Source: UMGS755 sp045602005
GTDB taxonomy: Bacteria; Bacillota; Clostridia; UBA1381; UBA9506
Length of the DNA: 64,000 bases
NCBI GenBank assembly: GCA_045602005.1
Contig: JAZSAS010000087.1
Coordinates: forward strand, 1 to 64,000
Reading direction: 5' to 3'
Position numbers and translations under genes: made by a program. How positions within the stretch are numbered: position 1 is the first letter of the stretch; every line of letters begins with the position of its first letter. The notes beneath the pieces were generated by a model that saw only the letters and a program-made list of their open reading frames with translations, had not been told where the DNA came from and did no database searches. Shown here piece after piece: positions 43,321 through 52,600 of the stretch.

Positions 43321-44844
43321 TTAAATAATCAGGCTCTTGCCTGTCATTTCGTCAGGTTGTGAAAGACCTAAAAGTTGCAGCATGGTGGGCGCAATATCTG
43401 CCAGGCAGCCACCGGAACGCAGGGAAACATCAGCACCCACTACCACAAAGGGAACCTGGAAGGTGGTGTGCGCCGTAAAGGGCTCACCGTTTTCCGGGTC
43501 AACCATCTGGTCAGCATTGCCGTGGTCTGCAGTCACCAGAACCACACCGTCACGAGACAAAATTTCGTCAATCACCTTACCCATGCAGATATCAACAGCC
43601 TCAACAGCCTGAACAGCCGCTGAGAACACACCGGTGTGACCAACCATGTCGCAGTTTGCAAAGTTTAAAATGATAACATCATAAGCATCAGAGCGAATGC
43701 GGGAAAGCGCCTCCTCCGTCACCTCAAATGCACTCATTTCCGGTTTTAAATCATAAGTTGCCACCTTAGGCGATGCAATCAGAGCCCGGTCCTCACCTTC
43801 GGAAACCGCTTCCACGCCACCATTAAAGAAGAACGTTACATGGGCATATTTTTCCGTTTCTGCAATGCGCAGCTGTGTCAGGTTGTTCTTTGCCAGATAT
43901 TCACCTAACGTGTTTGTCAGGGTTTGAGGACGGAATGCAACATCTACATTAGGCATGGTTTTATCATACTGCGTCATGCACACATAGTGCATGGGCTGAT
44001 ATTCCCTTGCAAAACCGTTAAACTCCGGATCAACAAACACACGGGTGATTTCACGGGCACGGTCAGGACGGAAGTTGGCAAACACAACGCTGTCGCCCTC
44101 TGCCATCACGCCAACCGGCACGTCATTTTCTGTTATCACAACGGGAATCACAAATTCGTCTGTGATTTCCTTTTCATAAGAACGTGCTACGGCCTCTACC
44201 GGGTCGGCAATCCGCTCGCCAATGCCAAGAGCCATGGCTGCATATGCCTTCTCCACACGTTCCCAGCGATTGTCACGGTCCATAGCGTAATAACGACCCA
44301 TAACCGTTGCAATCTTGCCGCATCCAATAGAAGCAAGCTTGTCACGGAGCGCTGCCACATAATCTTTACCGGATGATGGGGGCACGTCACGTCCGTCTAA
44401 AAAGCAATGAAGATATACCTTAGAAAGACCTTCACGCTTGGCAAGCTCCACCAATGCATAAATATGAGAATTGTGGCTGTGTACACCGCCATCAGACAAA
44501 AGACCCATAATATGCAAAGCGGAATTCTTCTCCTTGCAGTTCTTAACTGCAAAGAGCAATGCTTCGTTGGTGTAGAAGTCACCGTCAGAAATAGACTTGG
44601 TGATTCTGGTCAGCTCCTGATATACAATCCGTCCGGCTCCAATGTTGGTGTGACCCACCTCAGAGTTGCCCATTTGGCCTTCCGGAAGTCCCACTGCCAT
44701 GCCGGAAGCATCCAGCAATGTGTGAGCATTGTTTTCCAAAAGCTGATTCATATATGGGGTTTTGGCGGCATGAATTGCGTTTCCATCCGCTATGGGATTC
44801 ATGCCGTAGCCATCTAAGATACAAAGCAACAAAGGTTTTTTCAT
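43321..44844 (-). CDS. gpmI: 2,3-bisphosphoglycerate-independent phosphoglycerate mutase
   Basis: 507 aa, Mn-dependent alkaline-phosphatase-fold mutase (3-PG to 2-PG). Motifs: LLCILDGYGMNP, MGNSEVGHTNIGAGR with the nucleophilic Ser, HIYALVELAK, DGRDVPPSS, VMGRYYAMDRDNRWER and TADHGNADQM. ATG 44844 has GGGAG at 8-9 nt; the TTG at 44859 is inside that leader. It sits between the PGK-TPI fusion and eno, consistent with lower glycolysis. Confidence 0.96.
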   Translation of the reverse strand: MKKPLLLCILDGYGMNPIADGNAIHAAKTPYMNQLLENNAHTLLDASGMAVGLPEGQMGNSEVGHTNIGAGRIVYQELTRITKSISDGDFYTNEALLFAVKNCKEKNSALHIMGLLSDGGVHSHNSHIYALVELAKREGLSKVYLHCFLDGRDVPPSSGKDYVAALRDKLASIGCGKIATVMGRYYAMDRDNRWERVEKAYAAMALGIGERIADPVEAVARSYEKEITDEFVIPVVITENDVPVGVMAEGDSVVFANFRPDRAREITRVFVDPEFNGFAREYQPMHYVCMTQYDKTMPNVDVAFRPQTLTNTLGEYLAKNNLTQLRIAETEKYAHVTFFFNGGVEAVSEGEDRALIASPKVATYDLKPEMSAFEVTEEALSRIRSDAYDVIILNFANCDMVGHTGVFSAAVQAVEAVDICMGKVIDEILSRDGVVLVTADHGNADQMVDPENGEPFTAHTTFQVPFVVVGADVSLRSGGCLADIAPTMLQLLGLSQPDEMTGKSLII

Positions 44845-44867
44845 TCTATAATCTCCCAATTCAAAAT

Positions 44868-46799
44868 TTAGGAATGTGCAATCACAGAGAAGTCTGCTGC
44901 CTTGAGGCTGGCACCGCCAACCAGACCGCCGTCAATGTTAGCCTGTGCAAACAGCTCTGCACTGTTGCCTGCATTAACACTGCCGCCATACTGAATGATA
45001 ACACTCTCAGAAACAGCTGCGTCATACAGCTCACAGATGCACTCACGAATTGTTCTGCAAACTTCTTCTGCCTGCTCAGTGGTTGCAGTTTTGCCGGTGC
45101 CAATCGCCCAGATGGGTTCATAAGCAATGATGATGTTCTTTGCCTGCTCAGCAGAAACACCCTGCAATGCAATTTTCACCTGCATGCGAACTAAGTCAGC
45201 TGTAATGCCCTGTTCACGCTGCTCCAGACTCTCACCCACACAAATAATGGGCAGAAGACCCTTTTCTAAAGCCTTTAACACCTTTTTGTTAACGGTTTCA
45301 TCAGTTTCTGCAAAATACTGTCTGCGCTCAGAGTGACCCAAAATCACATAAGTAACACCCAAATCCAGAAGCATATCAGCGCTGATTTCACCGGTAAAGG
45401 CGCCTTTATCTTCAAAATACATATTTTGTGCGCCTACGCAAATGTTTGTTCCCTTTGCAGCCTCAACTGCAGCAGAAAGGCATGCAGCTGTGGGGCAAAC
45501 AATGACTTTGTTTGCAGCATCTTTAACCAAAGGAGCCAACTCACTGATGAGCGCCTTTGTTTCAGACGGTGTTTTATTCATCTTCCAGTTTCCGGCTACC
45601 ACTGTGTTGCGAGCCTTTTTGTTGCCAAGGCAAGCAATACCGGGCAGTTCAATTCCTTCTAAGAATTCAAGGCTTGCGCCGCCGCCGGTGGAAATGTGAG
45701 TCATTTTGTCAGCAAAGCCAAGATTGGTTACAGCTGCAGCACTGTCGCCGCCGCCGATGATGGTGGTGGCATCTGCTGCTGCAACAGCCTCAGCTACTGC
45801 AATGGTACCCTTTGCAAAATTCTCAAATTCAAACACGCCCATAGGTCCGTTCCAGATAATAGTTTTGGCATTTTTAATAACATCAGAAAACGCCTTAATG
45901 GTTTCAGGACCAATATCCAGACCCTGCCAGCCTTCGGGAATTTCCATAGAGCTGCAAACCTTCTGGTTAGCATCATTTGCAAAATTATCTGCCGCTACGT
46001 TGTCTGTGGGAATCATCAGGTTAACGCCTTTTTCTTTTGCCAGCGCCAAAACCTCACGTGCATAATCTAAACGCTCGTCGTCTACCAAAGAGTCACCAAT
46101 CTGACCGCCCATAGCTTTGGTAAAGGTATAAGCCATGCCACCGCCGATGATGATGGTGTCAACCTTGCCCAGCAGGTTGTTGATAACGCCGATTTTGTCT
46201 TTAACCTTAGCGCCGCCCAAAATAGCCACGAAGGGACGCTTGGGATCTTCCAGTGCGCCGCCCATAATATCGATTTCCTTTTGAATCAGGTAACCGGCAA
46301 CAGCGGGCAGATAGTCAGCCACACCTGCTGTGGAAGAATGCGCTCTGTGTGCAGTACCGAAAGCATCATTAACATAAATTTCAGCCAGGGATGCCAGCTT
46401 TTCAGAAAATTCGGGAACATTCTTTGTTTCCTCTGCGTGGAAGCGAACGTTCTCTAAAAGCACAACCTCACCATCAGCCATGGAAGCAGTCAGTGCTTTT
46501 GCGCTGTCACCCACAACATCGGCAGCCATTTTAACGGGCTGACCCAACAAATCAGACAAACGCTTTGCAACCGGTGCCAAACTAAACTTCATATTAAACT
46601 CGCCCTTGGGACGGCCCAAATGGGAACACAGAATGACCTTAGCACCCTGAGCAACCAGATACTTAATGGTAGGCAGTGCTCCAATAATACGGTTATCGTT
46701 TGTGATGTTGCAATCATCATCCATAGGTACGTTAAAATCGCAACGCACCAGAACTTTTTTTCCTTTTACTGAGATATCCTCAACTGTTTTTAAACTCAT
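44868..46799 (-). CDS. pgk-tpiA: Fused phosphoglycerate kinase - triosephosphate isomerase
   Basis: 643 aa in one unbroken frame. Residues 1 to about 392 are PGK (VLVRCDFNVPMDD, CSHLGRPKG, AILGGAKVKDKI, GPMGVFE, GGGDSAAAV). After GNKKARN the TPI part begins (VVAGNWKMNKTPSE) and runs to the end with catalytic Lys in GNWKMN, His in ILGHSERR, Glu in AYEPIWAIGTGKTAT, and the phosphate loop GGSVNAGN and GGLVGGASL. Both active sites look intact. The TPI part has its usual length of about 250 aa, so this is a true fusion as known from Thermotoga. ATG 46799 has AGAGGTG at 6 nt. First gene of the operon. Confidence 0.96.
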   Translation of the reverse strand: MSLKTVEDISVKGKKVLVRCDFNVPMDDDCNITNDNRIIGALPTIKYLVAQGAKVILCSHLGRPKGEFNMKFSLAPVAKRLSDLLGQPVKMAADVVGDSAKALTASMADGEVVLLENVRFHAEETKNVPEFSEKLASLAEIYVNDAFGTAHRAHSSTAGVADYLPAVAGYLIQKEIDIMGGALEDPKRPFVAILGGAKVKDKIGVINNLLGKVDTIIIGGGMAYTFTKAMGGQIGDSLVDDERLDYAREVLALAKEKGVNLMIPTDNVAADNFANDANQKVCSSMEIPEGWQGLDIGPETIKAFSDVIKNAKTIIWNGPMGVFEFENFAKGTIAVAEAVAAADATTIIGGGDSAAAVTNLGFADKMTHISTGGGASLEFLEGIELPGIACLGNKKARNTVVAGNWKMNKTPSETKALISELAPLVKDAANKVIVCPTAACLSAAVEAAKGTNICVGAQNMYFEDKGAFTGEISADMLLDLGVTYVILGHSERRQYFAETDETVNKKVLKALEKGLLPIICVGESLEQREQGITADLVRMQVKIALQGVSAEQAKNIIIAYEPIWAIGTGKTATTEQAEEVCRTIRECICELYDAAVSESVIIQYGGSVNAGNSAELFAQANIDGGLVGGASLKAADFSVIAHS

Positions 46800-46841
46800 A
46801 TTGTTCACCTCTTCAAAATTATTCTAAATACATACTTTATT

Positions 46842-46870
46842 ATTATATAAAATTATAACAAATTTTTCAA
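46842..46870 (-). promoter_or_regulatory. Promoter of the pgk-tpi/gpmI/eno operon
   Basis: Minus strand -35 TTGAAA (46865-46870), 17-bp spacer, -10 TATAAT (46842-46847); a second TATAAT lies in the spacer. Confidence 0.75.
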
Positions 46871-47049
46871 GTAAAACTTTGATAAATTTTTATTAAATTC
46901 ATCAATTTATTTTTGCATTTTATTAGACACTTTATACCAAAGCCGGATTTTACACATAGAAAGTGGGATTTTTTGTGAAAAATAGAAAATTTCTTTAATT
47001 ATTAAAAATATATTCATAATTTGGAAACAATTTAGGCTTATAATAAAAT

Positions 47050-47197
47050 TACCGGATAATTCCGGCAGAGATTTTTATCTCTAATTTTCATAATAATCCC
47101 CCCGAAAGGACTATGGCGCCCGTGCTATGGTCCTTTCTCTCTGCCCGGCATAAAAAAAAGCTGTAGCAAAACAAATCGTTTGCTACAGCCTTTTTTG
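47050..47197 (+). ncRNA. Candidate structured small RNA
   Basis: TATAAT at 47039-47044 (weak -35) is followed by a region that folds on itself: CCGGCAGAG (47062-47070) pairs with CTCTGCCCGG (47139-47148, one bulged C), enclosing hairpin AGAGAT/ATCTCT and an inner stem GGACTATGG/CTATGGTCC (47108-47133). A terminator stem with TTTTTT (47160-47197) closes it. No known RNA family was recognised; transcription is inferred only. Confidence 0.35.
47153..47197 (-). terminator. Terminator of the phoH-ybeY-abcF operon
   Basis: GCTGTAGCAAA (47160-47170) pairs with TTTGCTACAGC (47179-47189), with T runs on both strands; also able to end a plus-strand transcript. Confidence 0.85.
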
Positions 47198-47206
47198 TTT
47201 ACATTC

Positions 47207-49090
47207 TTATGAACAAAGGGCATCCCATTTTTCATATAATGCCAAAAGCGTTTCGTTCAAGCTGTTATATTCCTCTGATAATGTCTGTGCTTTTTCATAG
47301 TCAGCACCAACCGCCTCTAAGGCCGTTTGCACCTCTTCTATTTTTGCTTCACAGATACCAATTTCTTGTTCCAGCTTCTTCAGGTCTGATTCCCGTTTGC
47401 GAGCCTGAGCCGCCTCCTGTTTTTGCTGCAAATAGGCCTCACGCCCTGCAGCCGGCGTTTCTTCTATTGCCTGAGGTACTTCCTCCTCATGTTTTGACAG
47501 AAAATAATCATAATCACCGGGATACAGTGTTAGCCCCTTGCGGTTCATGTAGCAAACCGAGCGTGCCAGCCGATTGATGAAATACCGGTCGTGAGACACA
47601 ATCAAACAGGTGCCTTCATATTCTGACAAGGCCTGTTCTAAAGCCTCACGGGACGCAATATCCAAATGGTTGGTGGGCTCATCTAATAACAGAAAATTTA
47701 CATCCGACAGCATCAGTTTCACCAACGAAACTCTGGCACGTTCACCGCCGGATAAGTCCCGAATGAGTGAAAACACATCATCACCCCGAAACAGAAAAGC
47801 CGCCAGTGCATTACGCACCTGAGTCTGGGTCAGGTGAGGATGAGCATCTGCCACCTCATCAAACACGGTTTTATCTAAAGAAAGGTCCGATTGAGTCTGG
47901 TCATACCATCCCGGCACAATGTTAGCACCCAAACGGATATTGCCGTTTGTTTGCCGCAGCTTGCCGGCAATTAAACGAAACAGCGTGGTCTTACCGCAAC
48001 CATTATCGCCCAGCAGAAACATGCGGTCGCCCTTTCGAACGGTGAGATTGGCACCAGAAAACAATGCTTTATCATCAAAGGCCATAGATACCTGTTCCAG
48101 CTGCAAAACATCTTGCCCGCCGCCGGCCTTCGTTGCTAACGAAAAATGAATCGATGGGGTTTCAGCGTCCGGTGCCTCCAGTGTTTCCTCCAAACGGGCA
48201 ATGGCTTTAAGCTTACTTTCGGCCGTTTTAATGTTTTTTTCACGGTTCCATTGCCGTTGCTGACGCACAATTCCTTCTAAACGCTTGATTTCCCGCTGTG
48301 TATTTTCATAGCGTCGTAAAACAGCTTTTTCACGTTCCTCTTTCTGCACCAAATAGGTGGAATAATTACCCTCATAAACGCCTAGCTTGCTGTATTCCAG
48401 AGAAAAAATTCTGTTGGTGACTTTATCCAGAAAATAACGGTCATGAGAAATGATGCAAAAGGCTCCCCGATAATCCCGCAGAAAGCTTTCCAGCCACTCT
48501 ACAGCTTTAAGGTCTAAATGGTTGGTCGGCTCATCCAGCAATAACAGGTTGGCACCCGACAGCAGCAGCTTACATAAAGACACCCGCGTCTGTTGACCGC
48601 CAGAAAGTCGGGAAAAAGGCGCAGAAAGCTCCTCTTCTGAAAAGCCAAGCCCCAAGAGCGATGAGCGGGCACGGCTTTGATATGTATATCCGTCACGTCG
48701 AACAAATTGTTCGGTTAAGCGTTGCTGTTTTTCTGTCAGCGCTGCTAAATCACCGCTTTTTTCTTCGATTTGCCGAGCAAGCTCCGCCAACTGGGTTTCC
48801 AGACTGATAACGTCTTCATAAACTGTTAAAACTTCCTCTAAAACTGTTTTATCAGAGGTCAGATTGGTGTGTTGCTCTAAGTAACCGATGGTGGTCTGCC
48901 TGTTTTGAAACACCTCACCGCCGGTGGCATCCATTTGTCCTAACAGAATTTTAAACAAGGTAGTTTTACCGGTGCCGTTAGCACCGATTAAGCCGATTTT
49001 ATCTGTTTCTCCAATGGTGAAGGAAACATTTTCAAATAAGGTCCGGTCGCCAAACGCCATGCTGACGCCGGACAAATTGAACAGATTCAT
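47207..49090 (-). CDS. ABC-F family ATPase (ribosome-associated type)
   Basis: 627 aa, two ABC domains without membrane segments: Walker A GANGTGKTT and GDNGCGKTT, signatures LSGGQQTR and LSGGERAR, and Walker B LLLLDEPTNHLD and FLLLDEPTNHLD. The interdomain linker (about 230-300) is charged and helical, and a C-terminal coiled coil (about 545-627) follows. ABC-F proteins bind the ribosomal E site and aid stalled translation or resist antibiotics. The C-terminal coiled coil recalls Uup or YfmR/YdiF types. Last gene after phoH, ybeY and a membrane protein gene. Confidence 0.92.
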   Translation of the reverse strand: MNLFNLSGVSMAFGDRTLFENVSFTIGETDKIGLIGANGTGKTTLFKILLGQMDATGGEVFQNRQTTIGYLEQHTNLTSDKTVLEEVLTVYEDVISLETQLAELARQIEEKSGDLAALTEKQQRLTEQFVRRDGYTYQSRARSSLLGLGFSEEELSAPFSRLSGGQQTRVSLCKLLLSGANLLLLDEPTNHLDLKAVEWLESFLRDYRGAFCIISHDRYFLDKVTNRIFSLEYSKLGVYEGNYSTYLVQKEEREKAVLRRYENTQREIKRLEGIVRQQRQWNREKNIKTAESKLKAIARLEETLEAPDAETPSIHFSLATKAGGGQDVLQLEQVSMAFDDKALFSGANLTVRKGDRMFLLGDNGCGKTTLFRLIAGKLRQTNGNIRLGANIVPGWYDQTQSDLSLDKTVFDEVADAHPHLTQTQVRNALAAFLFRGDDVFSLIRDLSGGERARVSLVKLMLSDVNFLLLDEPTNHLDIASREALEQALSEYEGTCLIVSHDRYFINRLARSVCYMNRKGLTLYPGDYDYFLSKHEEEVPQAIEETPAAGREAYLQQKQEAAQARKRESDLKKLEQEIGICEAKIEEVQTALEAVGADYEKAQTLSEEYNSLNETLLALYEKWDALCS

Positions 49091-49099
49091 TCTATGCCT

Positions 49100-49699
49100 C
49101 TATTCGTTGAATTTTTCTTTTACTTTTTCTCCGGCGTTGAAAACCTTATCAGCCAGAAAAAACTTTTTCATGCGGGCAAGATAGCCCAAATAGCCTGCCG
49201 CAAGATTCAAAAGCGGCATAATCAGTAGCACAGCCCAGCGAGTACTTTTTCCGAAAAAGCCGGACAACGCACTAAACCAGAAGCGGATAAAGGGAGTTAG
49301 ATAATCAATGAACAAAACCTCTGTTGCCACACGGGGCGCATTGTCAGGAAAGCTATATGATGTGCTCATCACAACATTTCCTAAAGGGATGATGTTTGAC
49401 CGAATGAGCACAAAGCCGACTATCAGCAAAAGATTAAACCCTGCAACAGGTGCCGCCATAATCAAGCCCTCTGTGGCACGATGCTCCTTTTCCCGATTCC
49501 GCAAATCTCTCTTGGCCGCATTGTGCACACGAACGTACATCATGCCAAACAACACCGAGCAGAAAAAAATGCTGTAAACAACATAACCCCAGGAAAAATT
49601 CAGCACCCAGGAAAACAGAAACACACCAAGCATTTGAAGCAACAGACACAAAAGATAGTCCACAAACAGCATCAGCATGGTCTTTTTACGATTCGTCAC
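49100..49699 (-). CDS. Membrane protein of unknown function, 199 aa
   Basis: About four to five hydrophobic segments (MLFVDYLLCLLLQMLGVF, YVVYSIFFCSVLFGMMY, GFNLLLIVGFVLI, WAVLLIMPLLNLAAGYLGYL) with a basic tail (RMKKFFLADKVFNAGEKVKEKF). No family recognised. GTG 49699 with AAGGAGGA at 7 nt. Lies between ybeY and the ABC-F gene with 9-26 nt gaps, so it is in that operon. Confidence 0.75.
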   Translation of the reverse strand: MTNRKKTMLMLFVDYLLCLLLQMLGVFLFSWVLNFSWGYVVYSIFFCSVLFGMMYVRVHNAAKRDLRNREKEHRATEGLIMAAPVAGFNLLLIVGFVLIRSNIIPLGNVVMSTSYSFPDNAPRVATEVLFIDYLTPFIRFWFSALSGFFGKSTRWAVLLIMPLLNLAAGYLGYLARMKKFFLADKVFNAGEKVKEKFNE

Positions 49700-49725
49700 A
49701 ACAATCTCCTCCTTATTAAATGGTC

Positions 49726-50205
49726 TTACCGGTATAGCGACAGGGCCGATAGCACCATTTCTTGTTTTTCAAACATCTCTGATTCCTCCTGCGGACCTGT
49801 TTCATGGTCATAACCCAACAGGTGGAGCATGGAGTGCACCGCGAGAAAACCCATTTCACGCTCCAGTGAATGGCCATAGGCCTCTGCCTGGGCTTGAGCC
49901 TTCTCTATGGAAATCACAATATCTCCCAAAAAGACGCAATTGTCTTGAATATCACTATCCTCCACAATCAGCACCCCATCCTCTGTTTCCAGCATGGGAA
50001 AGGAGAGAACATCGGTCTCTTTATCAATACCTCTCTGCTCATGATTCAGCAAACGAATGCCGGCATTATCAGTGACAGAAAGTGATATCTCAGCATCAAA
50101 CGGAAACTCTTCCGTTTTAAGTGTTTCCTCCACACAACGCATTAAAATAGATTTCAAATTATCAGAAAGCTCCACCGCAGCATCATTTAGAACGAGATTT
50201 ATCAT
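49726..50205 (-). CDS. ybeY: Endoribonuclease YbeY (rRNA maturation)
   Basis: 159 aa. The zinc motif HSMLHLLGYDH (HxxxHxxxxxH) and upstream RGIDKETDVLSFPM define YbeY, which takes part in 16S rRNA 3'-end maturation and ribosome quality control. ATG 50205 has GGAGGG just upstream; longer starts lie within phoH. It overlaps the phoH stop by 23 nt, the usual phoH-ybeY coupling. Confidence 0.95.
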   Translation of the reverse strand: MINLVLNDAAVELSDNLKSILMRCVEETLKTEEFPFDAEISLSVTDNAGIRLLNHEQRGIDKETDVLSFPMLETEDGVLIVEDSDIQDNCVFLGDIVISIEKAQAQAEAYGHSLEREMGFLAVHSMLHLLGYDHETGPQEESEMFEKQEMVLSALSLYR

Positions 50206-51181
50206 AATTCCCTCCACGGTCTTGTTTATTGCGTTTTGCATCATATTTTTCATAAGCCTGGATAATTCTCTGCACCAACGGATGCCGCACCACATCTTGA
50301 TGAGAGAAATAACAAAAGGCTAAATCCTCTACATCGGTCAAAATTTTAATAGCCTCTTTAAGGCCGCTGCGCTTGCCGTCTGGCAAGTCAATCTGGGTGA
50401 TATCGCCGGTGATAATGGCCTTAGAGCCAAAACCGATTCGAGTTAAAAACATTTTCATTTGTTCCGGCGTAGTATTCTGCGCTTCATCCAGTATAATATA
50501 GGAGTTATCTAACGTTCTGCCACGCATATATGCCAGCGGTGCAACCTCAATTAAACCCTTTTCCACATAATTATTATAGCTTTCCGTTCCAATCATTTCA
50601 AACAAAGCATCGTGAAGGGGACGCAGATAGGGGTCGACCTTATTCTGTAAATCACCCGGCAAAAAACCCAGCTTTTCTCCCGCCTCCACAGCTGGACGGG
50701 TGATGATGATGCGGCTGACCTCTTTTTTTCTAAAAGCTGTCACTGCCTTTGCCACTGCCAGATATGTTTTTCCCGTGCCCGCAGGGCCGATACCGAACAC
50801 AACTGTGTTTTCCTGCATAGCACGGATATATTCCTTCTGCCCCAGGGTTTTACTTTTAATGGGCTTACCTCGGGATGTGATACAGATACAGTCCTGTCCC
50901 AACTCACGCAGAGATTCCTCTTGCCCGGCTCGAGACATCATAATGATATAGGTAATGGCTTGCTCCGTCAAGGCATCGCCCCGCTCTATGGATTCAATCA
51001 TAGCAGAAACAGCTTTAGCTGCAGCTGCGGTCTCCTCTTCTCCGCCTAAAATTTTAAGCACGGAGTCCCGACAGGATACCGTTACGGAAAGTTCCTTTTC
51101 CAGCTGTTTCATATGACAGTCAAATTCACCGAACAGACTGCCCAGATTCACTGCTGATACGTCTAAGGTTTTTTCTGCCAA
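50183..51181 (-). CDS. phoH: PhoH-family ATPase
   Basis: 332 aa. An N-terminal KH-like part (about 1-110), then the PhoH ATPase domain with P-loop GPAGTGKTYLAVA, TRPAVEAGEKLGFLPGD, YMRGRTLDNSYIILDEAQN (Walker B) and TRIGFGSKAIITGD. Usually paired with YbeY and linked to RNA metabolism. TTG start 51181 behind AAGGTGAT; no better ATG. First visible gene of the operon. Confidence 0.93.
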   Translation of the reverse strand: MAEKTLDVSAVNLGSLFGEFDCHMKQLEKELSVTVSCRDSVLKILGGEEETAAAAKAVSAMIESIERGDALTEQAITYIIMMSRAGQEESLRELGQDCICITSRGKPIKSKTLGQKEYIRAMQENTVVFGIGPAGTGKTYLAVAKAVTAFRKKEVSRIIITRPAVEAGEKLGFLPGDLQNKVDPYLRPLHDALFEMIGTESYNNYVEKGLIEVAPLAYMRGRTLDNSYIILDEAQNTTPEQMKMFLTRIGFGSKAIITGDITQIDLPDGKRSGLKEAIKILTDVEDLAFCYFSHQDVVRHPLVQRIIQAYEKYDAKRNKQDRGGNYDKSRSK

Positions 51182-51360
51182 ATGTAATCACCTTCATCCT
51201 GCGGCTGACTGAACACCAAAAACACAAAAGACACATTTCCTTCAAAAGGAAATTCTCATAAAAAATTCAACGTTGCACAGTCTGCCATCAATTTATTGCT
51301 TTATTTTGCGTCTGAAAACAAGTTTTAAACAAATAATCTTAATTTTATGCTTTGATGTTG

Positions 51361-51391
51361 AAAAAAGCACTTCTTACGAAGTGCTTTTTTT
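51361..51391 (-). terminator. Terminator of tRNA-Glu
   Basis: AAGCACTTC pairs with GAAGTGCTT around a TTAC loop, followed on the minus strand by TTTT. Confidence 0.85.
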
Positions 51392-51392
51392 C

Positions 51393-51467
51393 TGGTGACC
51401 CGTACGAGATTCGAACTCGTGTTTCCGCCGTGAGAGGGCGGCGTCTTAACCACTTGACCAACAGGCC
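51393..51467 (-). tRNA. tRNA-Glu (anticodon CTC), CCA encoded
   Basis: Minus-strand cloverleaf: acceptor GGCCTGT/ACGGGTC, D-loop TCAAGTGGTTAAGA, anticodon stem-loop CCGCCCTCTCACGGCGG with CTC, T-loop GTTCGAATC, discriminator A, CCA. Reads GAG. Confidence 0.95.
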
Positions 51468-51506
51468 GTCACTATTTTTTCTGCACTTCATCAGCACAGC
51501 ATGACT

Positions 51507-51535
51507 ATTATACCATACCTTTTTTCATATTGCAA
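51507..51535 (-). promoter_or_regulatory. Promoter of tRNA-Glu
   Basis: Minus strand -35 TTGCAA (51530-51535), 17-bp spacer, extended -10 TGGTATAAT (hexamer 51507-51512). Confidence 0.75.
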
Positions 51536-51557
51536 GTATTTTTTAAAATTATTTTCT

Positions 51558-51630
51558 AAAAGGCTGTGACAAAGCGAAAAATCAACCGGTTTTCCAGCCG
51601 GATTATCCCGCTTTTTCGTCACAGCCTTTT
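51558..51630 (-). terminator. Long hairpin terminator after the YbbR gene
   Basis: AAAAGGCTGTGAC (51558-51570) pairs perfectly with GTCACAGCCTTTT (51618-51630); inside, AAAGCG pairs with CGCTTT and a further CCGG stem follows. It lies just after the ybbR stop. Confidence 0.8.
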
Positions 51631-51637
51631 AGAATTT

Positions 51638-52600
51638 CTATTCCGTCACATGCGCCTCCGGCATCCGCCGGCTGAACCGCAGAGTGAAACTGTCACCATC
51701 TAAAGAACGAACGCCCTGAGGCAGGTCAAGCTCCACAGTAACTTCCCCGTTTTCACGAATGTCATACATCGTGATTGCTTTGGTCGGCACGTGCTCCATG
51801 TTATCAACCAGTGCCTGCACGCCGGCAATTTTAATCTTTTTAATACTGTTTTCATCCAGAATATAATCATTAGCAAGGCTCTGTGCTGATTCAGCAAACA
51901 CCAGTTCCAGTTCCACGGCTCTTGACTTTAAAATTTCTGCATGAACTTCAATAATATCCTCCGAAAAGGTCAAAAGCTGACTATTAATAGGCTTGTTGTT
52001 GCTATCCAGTACCTGAATCGGCTCCATACCTGCCGTGTCGGCTGTTTTGCCGCTAACATCTACAATAGCAGCCACGGCATGAATGCCATTCACTATGGTT
52101 TTCGGACCAAAAACAGTGACTTCTTTGGGGTCAGCCGTGAGATTACCCACCACATAGGAATCCTTGGGATTCCCCTCCGTCAGCACTTCCACCGGTTTCT
52201 TCACCGAAACCAAATCATCCACATCAACTGTCAGCGTGGCAGGATTCTGATTCAGAAGCTCCAAATTTGCATAAGGCAACACAATATTAGTCACCACATG
52301 CTGCAGACCGGTGGATGTGATGTTGCTCACATCGGCCAGCACTGTAATGTTTTCTTTGCTCGCATCCATAACATATTGACGGGCACCACGAATTTCCACA
52401 TCAACGGTGTAAGCATTGTCATTCAACAAAATTAAATCCCTTTCTTCTAAAACACCCTTCTGGGTAAAGACAACGGGAACATCTTTAACTGTTCTGTCAA
52501 TGTCCGGATTTTCTACCTGCACCACATAAATCCACAGAACGATTGCAATAATGACCGAAAAAACCTTCAATGCCAAATCGCTTTTTATCTGCTTTTTCAT
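51638..52600 (-). CDS. YbbR-domain protein, CdaA regulator (CdaR)
   Basis: 320 aa. One N-terminal membrane helix (LALKVFSVIIAIVLWIYVV) and three YbbR repeats on the outer side (EVTVFGPKTIVNGI and related strands; DVEIRGARQYVMD in the first). YbbR/CdaR binds and modulates the diadenylate cyclase CdaA. Its ATG overlaps the cdaA stop by 1 nt. glmM, often the third gene, is absent. Confidence 0.92.
   Translation of the reverse strand: MKKQIKSDLALKVFSVIIAIVLWIYVVQVENPDIDRTVKDVPVVFTQKGVLEERDLILLNDNAYTVDVEIRGARQYVMDASKENITVLADVSNITSTGLQHVVTNIVLPYANLELLNQNPATLTVDVDDLVSVKKPVEVLTEGNPKDSYVVGNLTADPKEVTVFGPKTIVNGIHAVAAIVDVSGKTADTAGMEPIQVLDSNNKPINSQLLTFSEDIIEVHAEILKSRAVELELVFAESAQSLANDYILDENSIKKIKIAGVQALVDNMEHVPTKAITMYDIRENGEVTVELDLPQGVRSLDGDSFTLRFSRRMPEAHVTE

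Larger units (their letters stand above)
46800..47206. other. Intergenic region upstream of the glycolytic operon
   Basis: 407 bp with no protein gene. It contains the operon promoter (46842-46870), an AT-rich stretch, a possible small RNA on the plus strand (about 47050-47197) and the terminator of the ABC-F gene. Confidence 0.75.
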
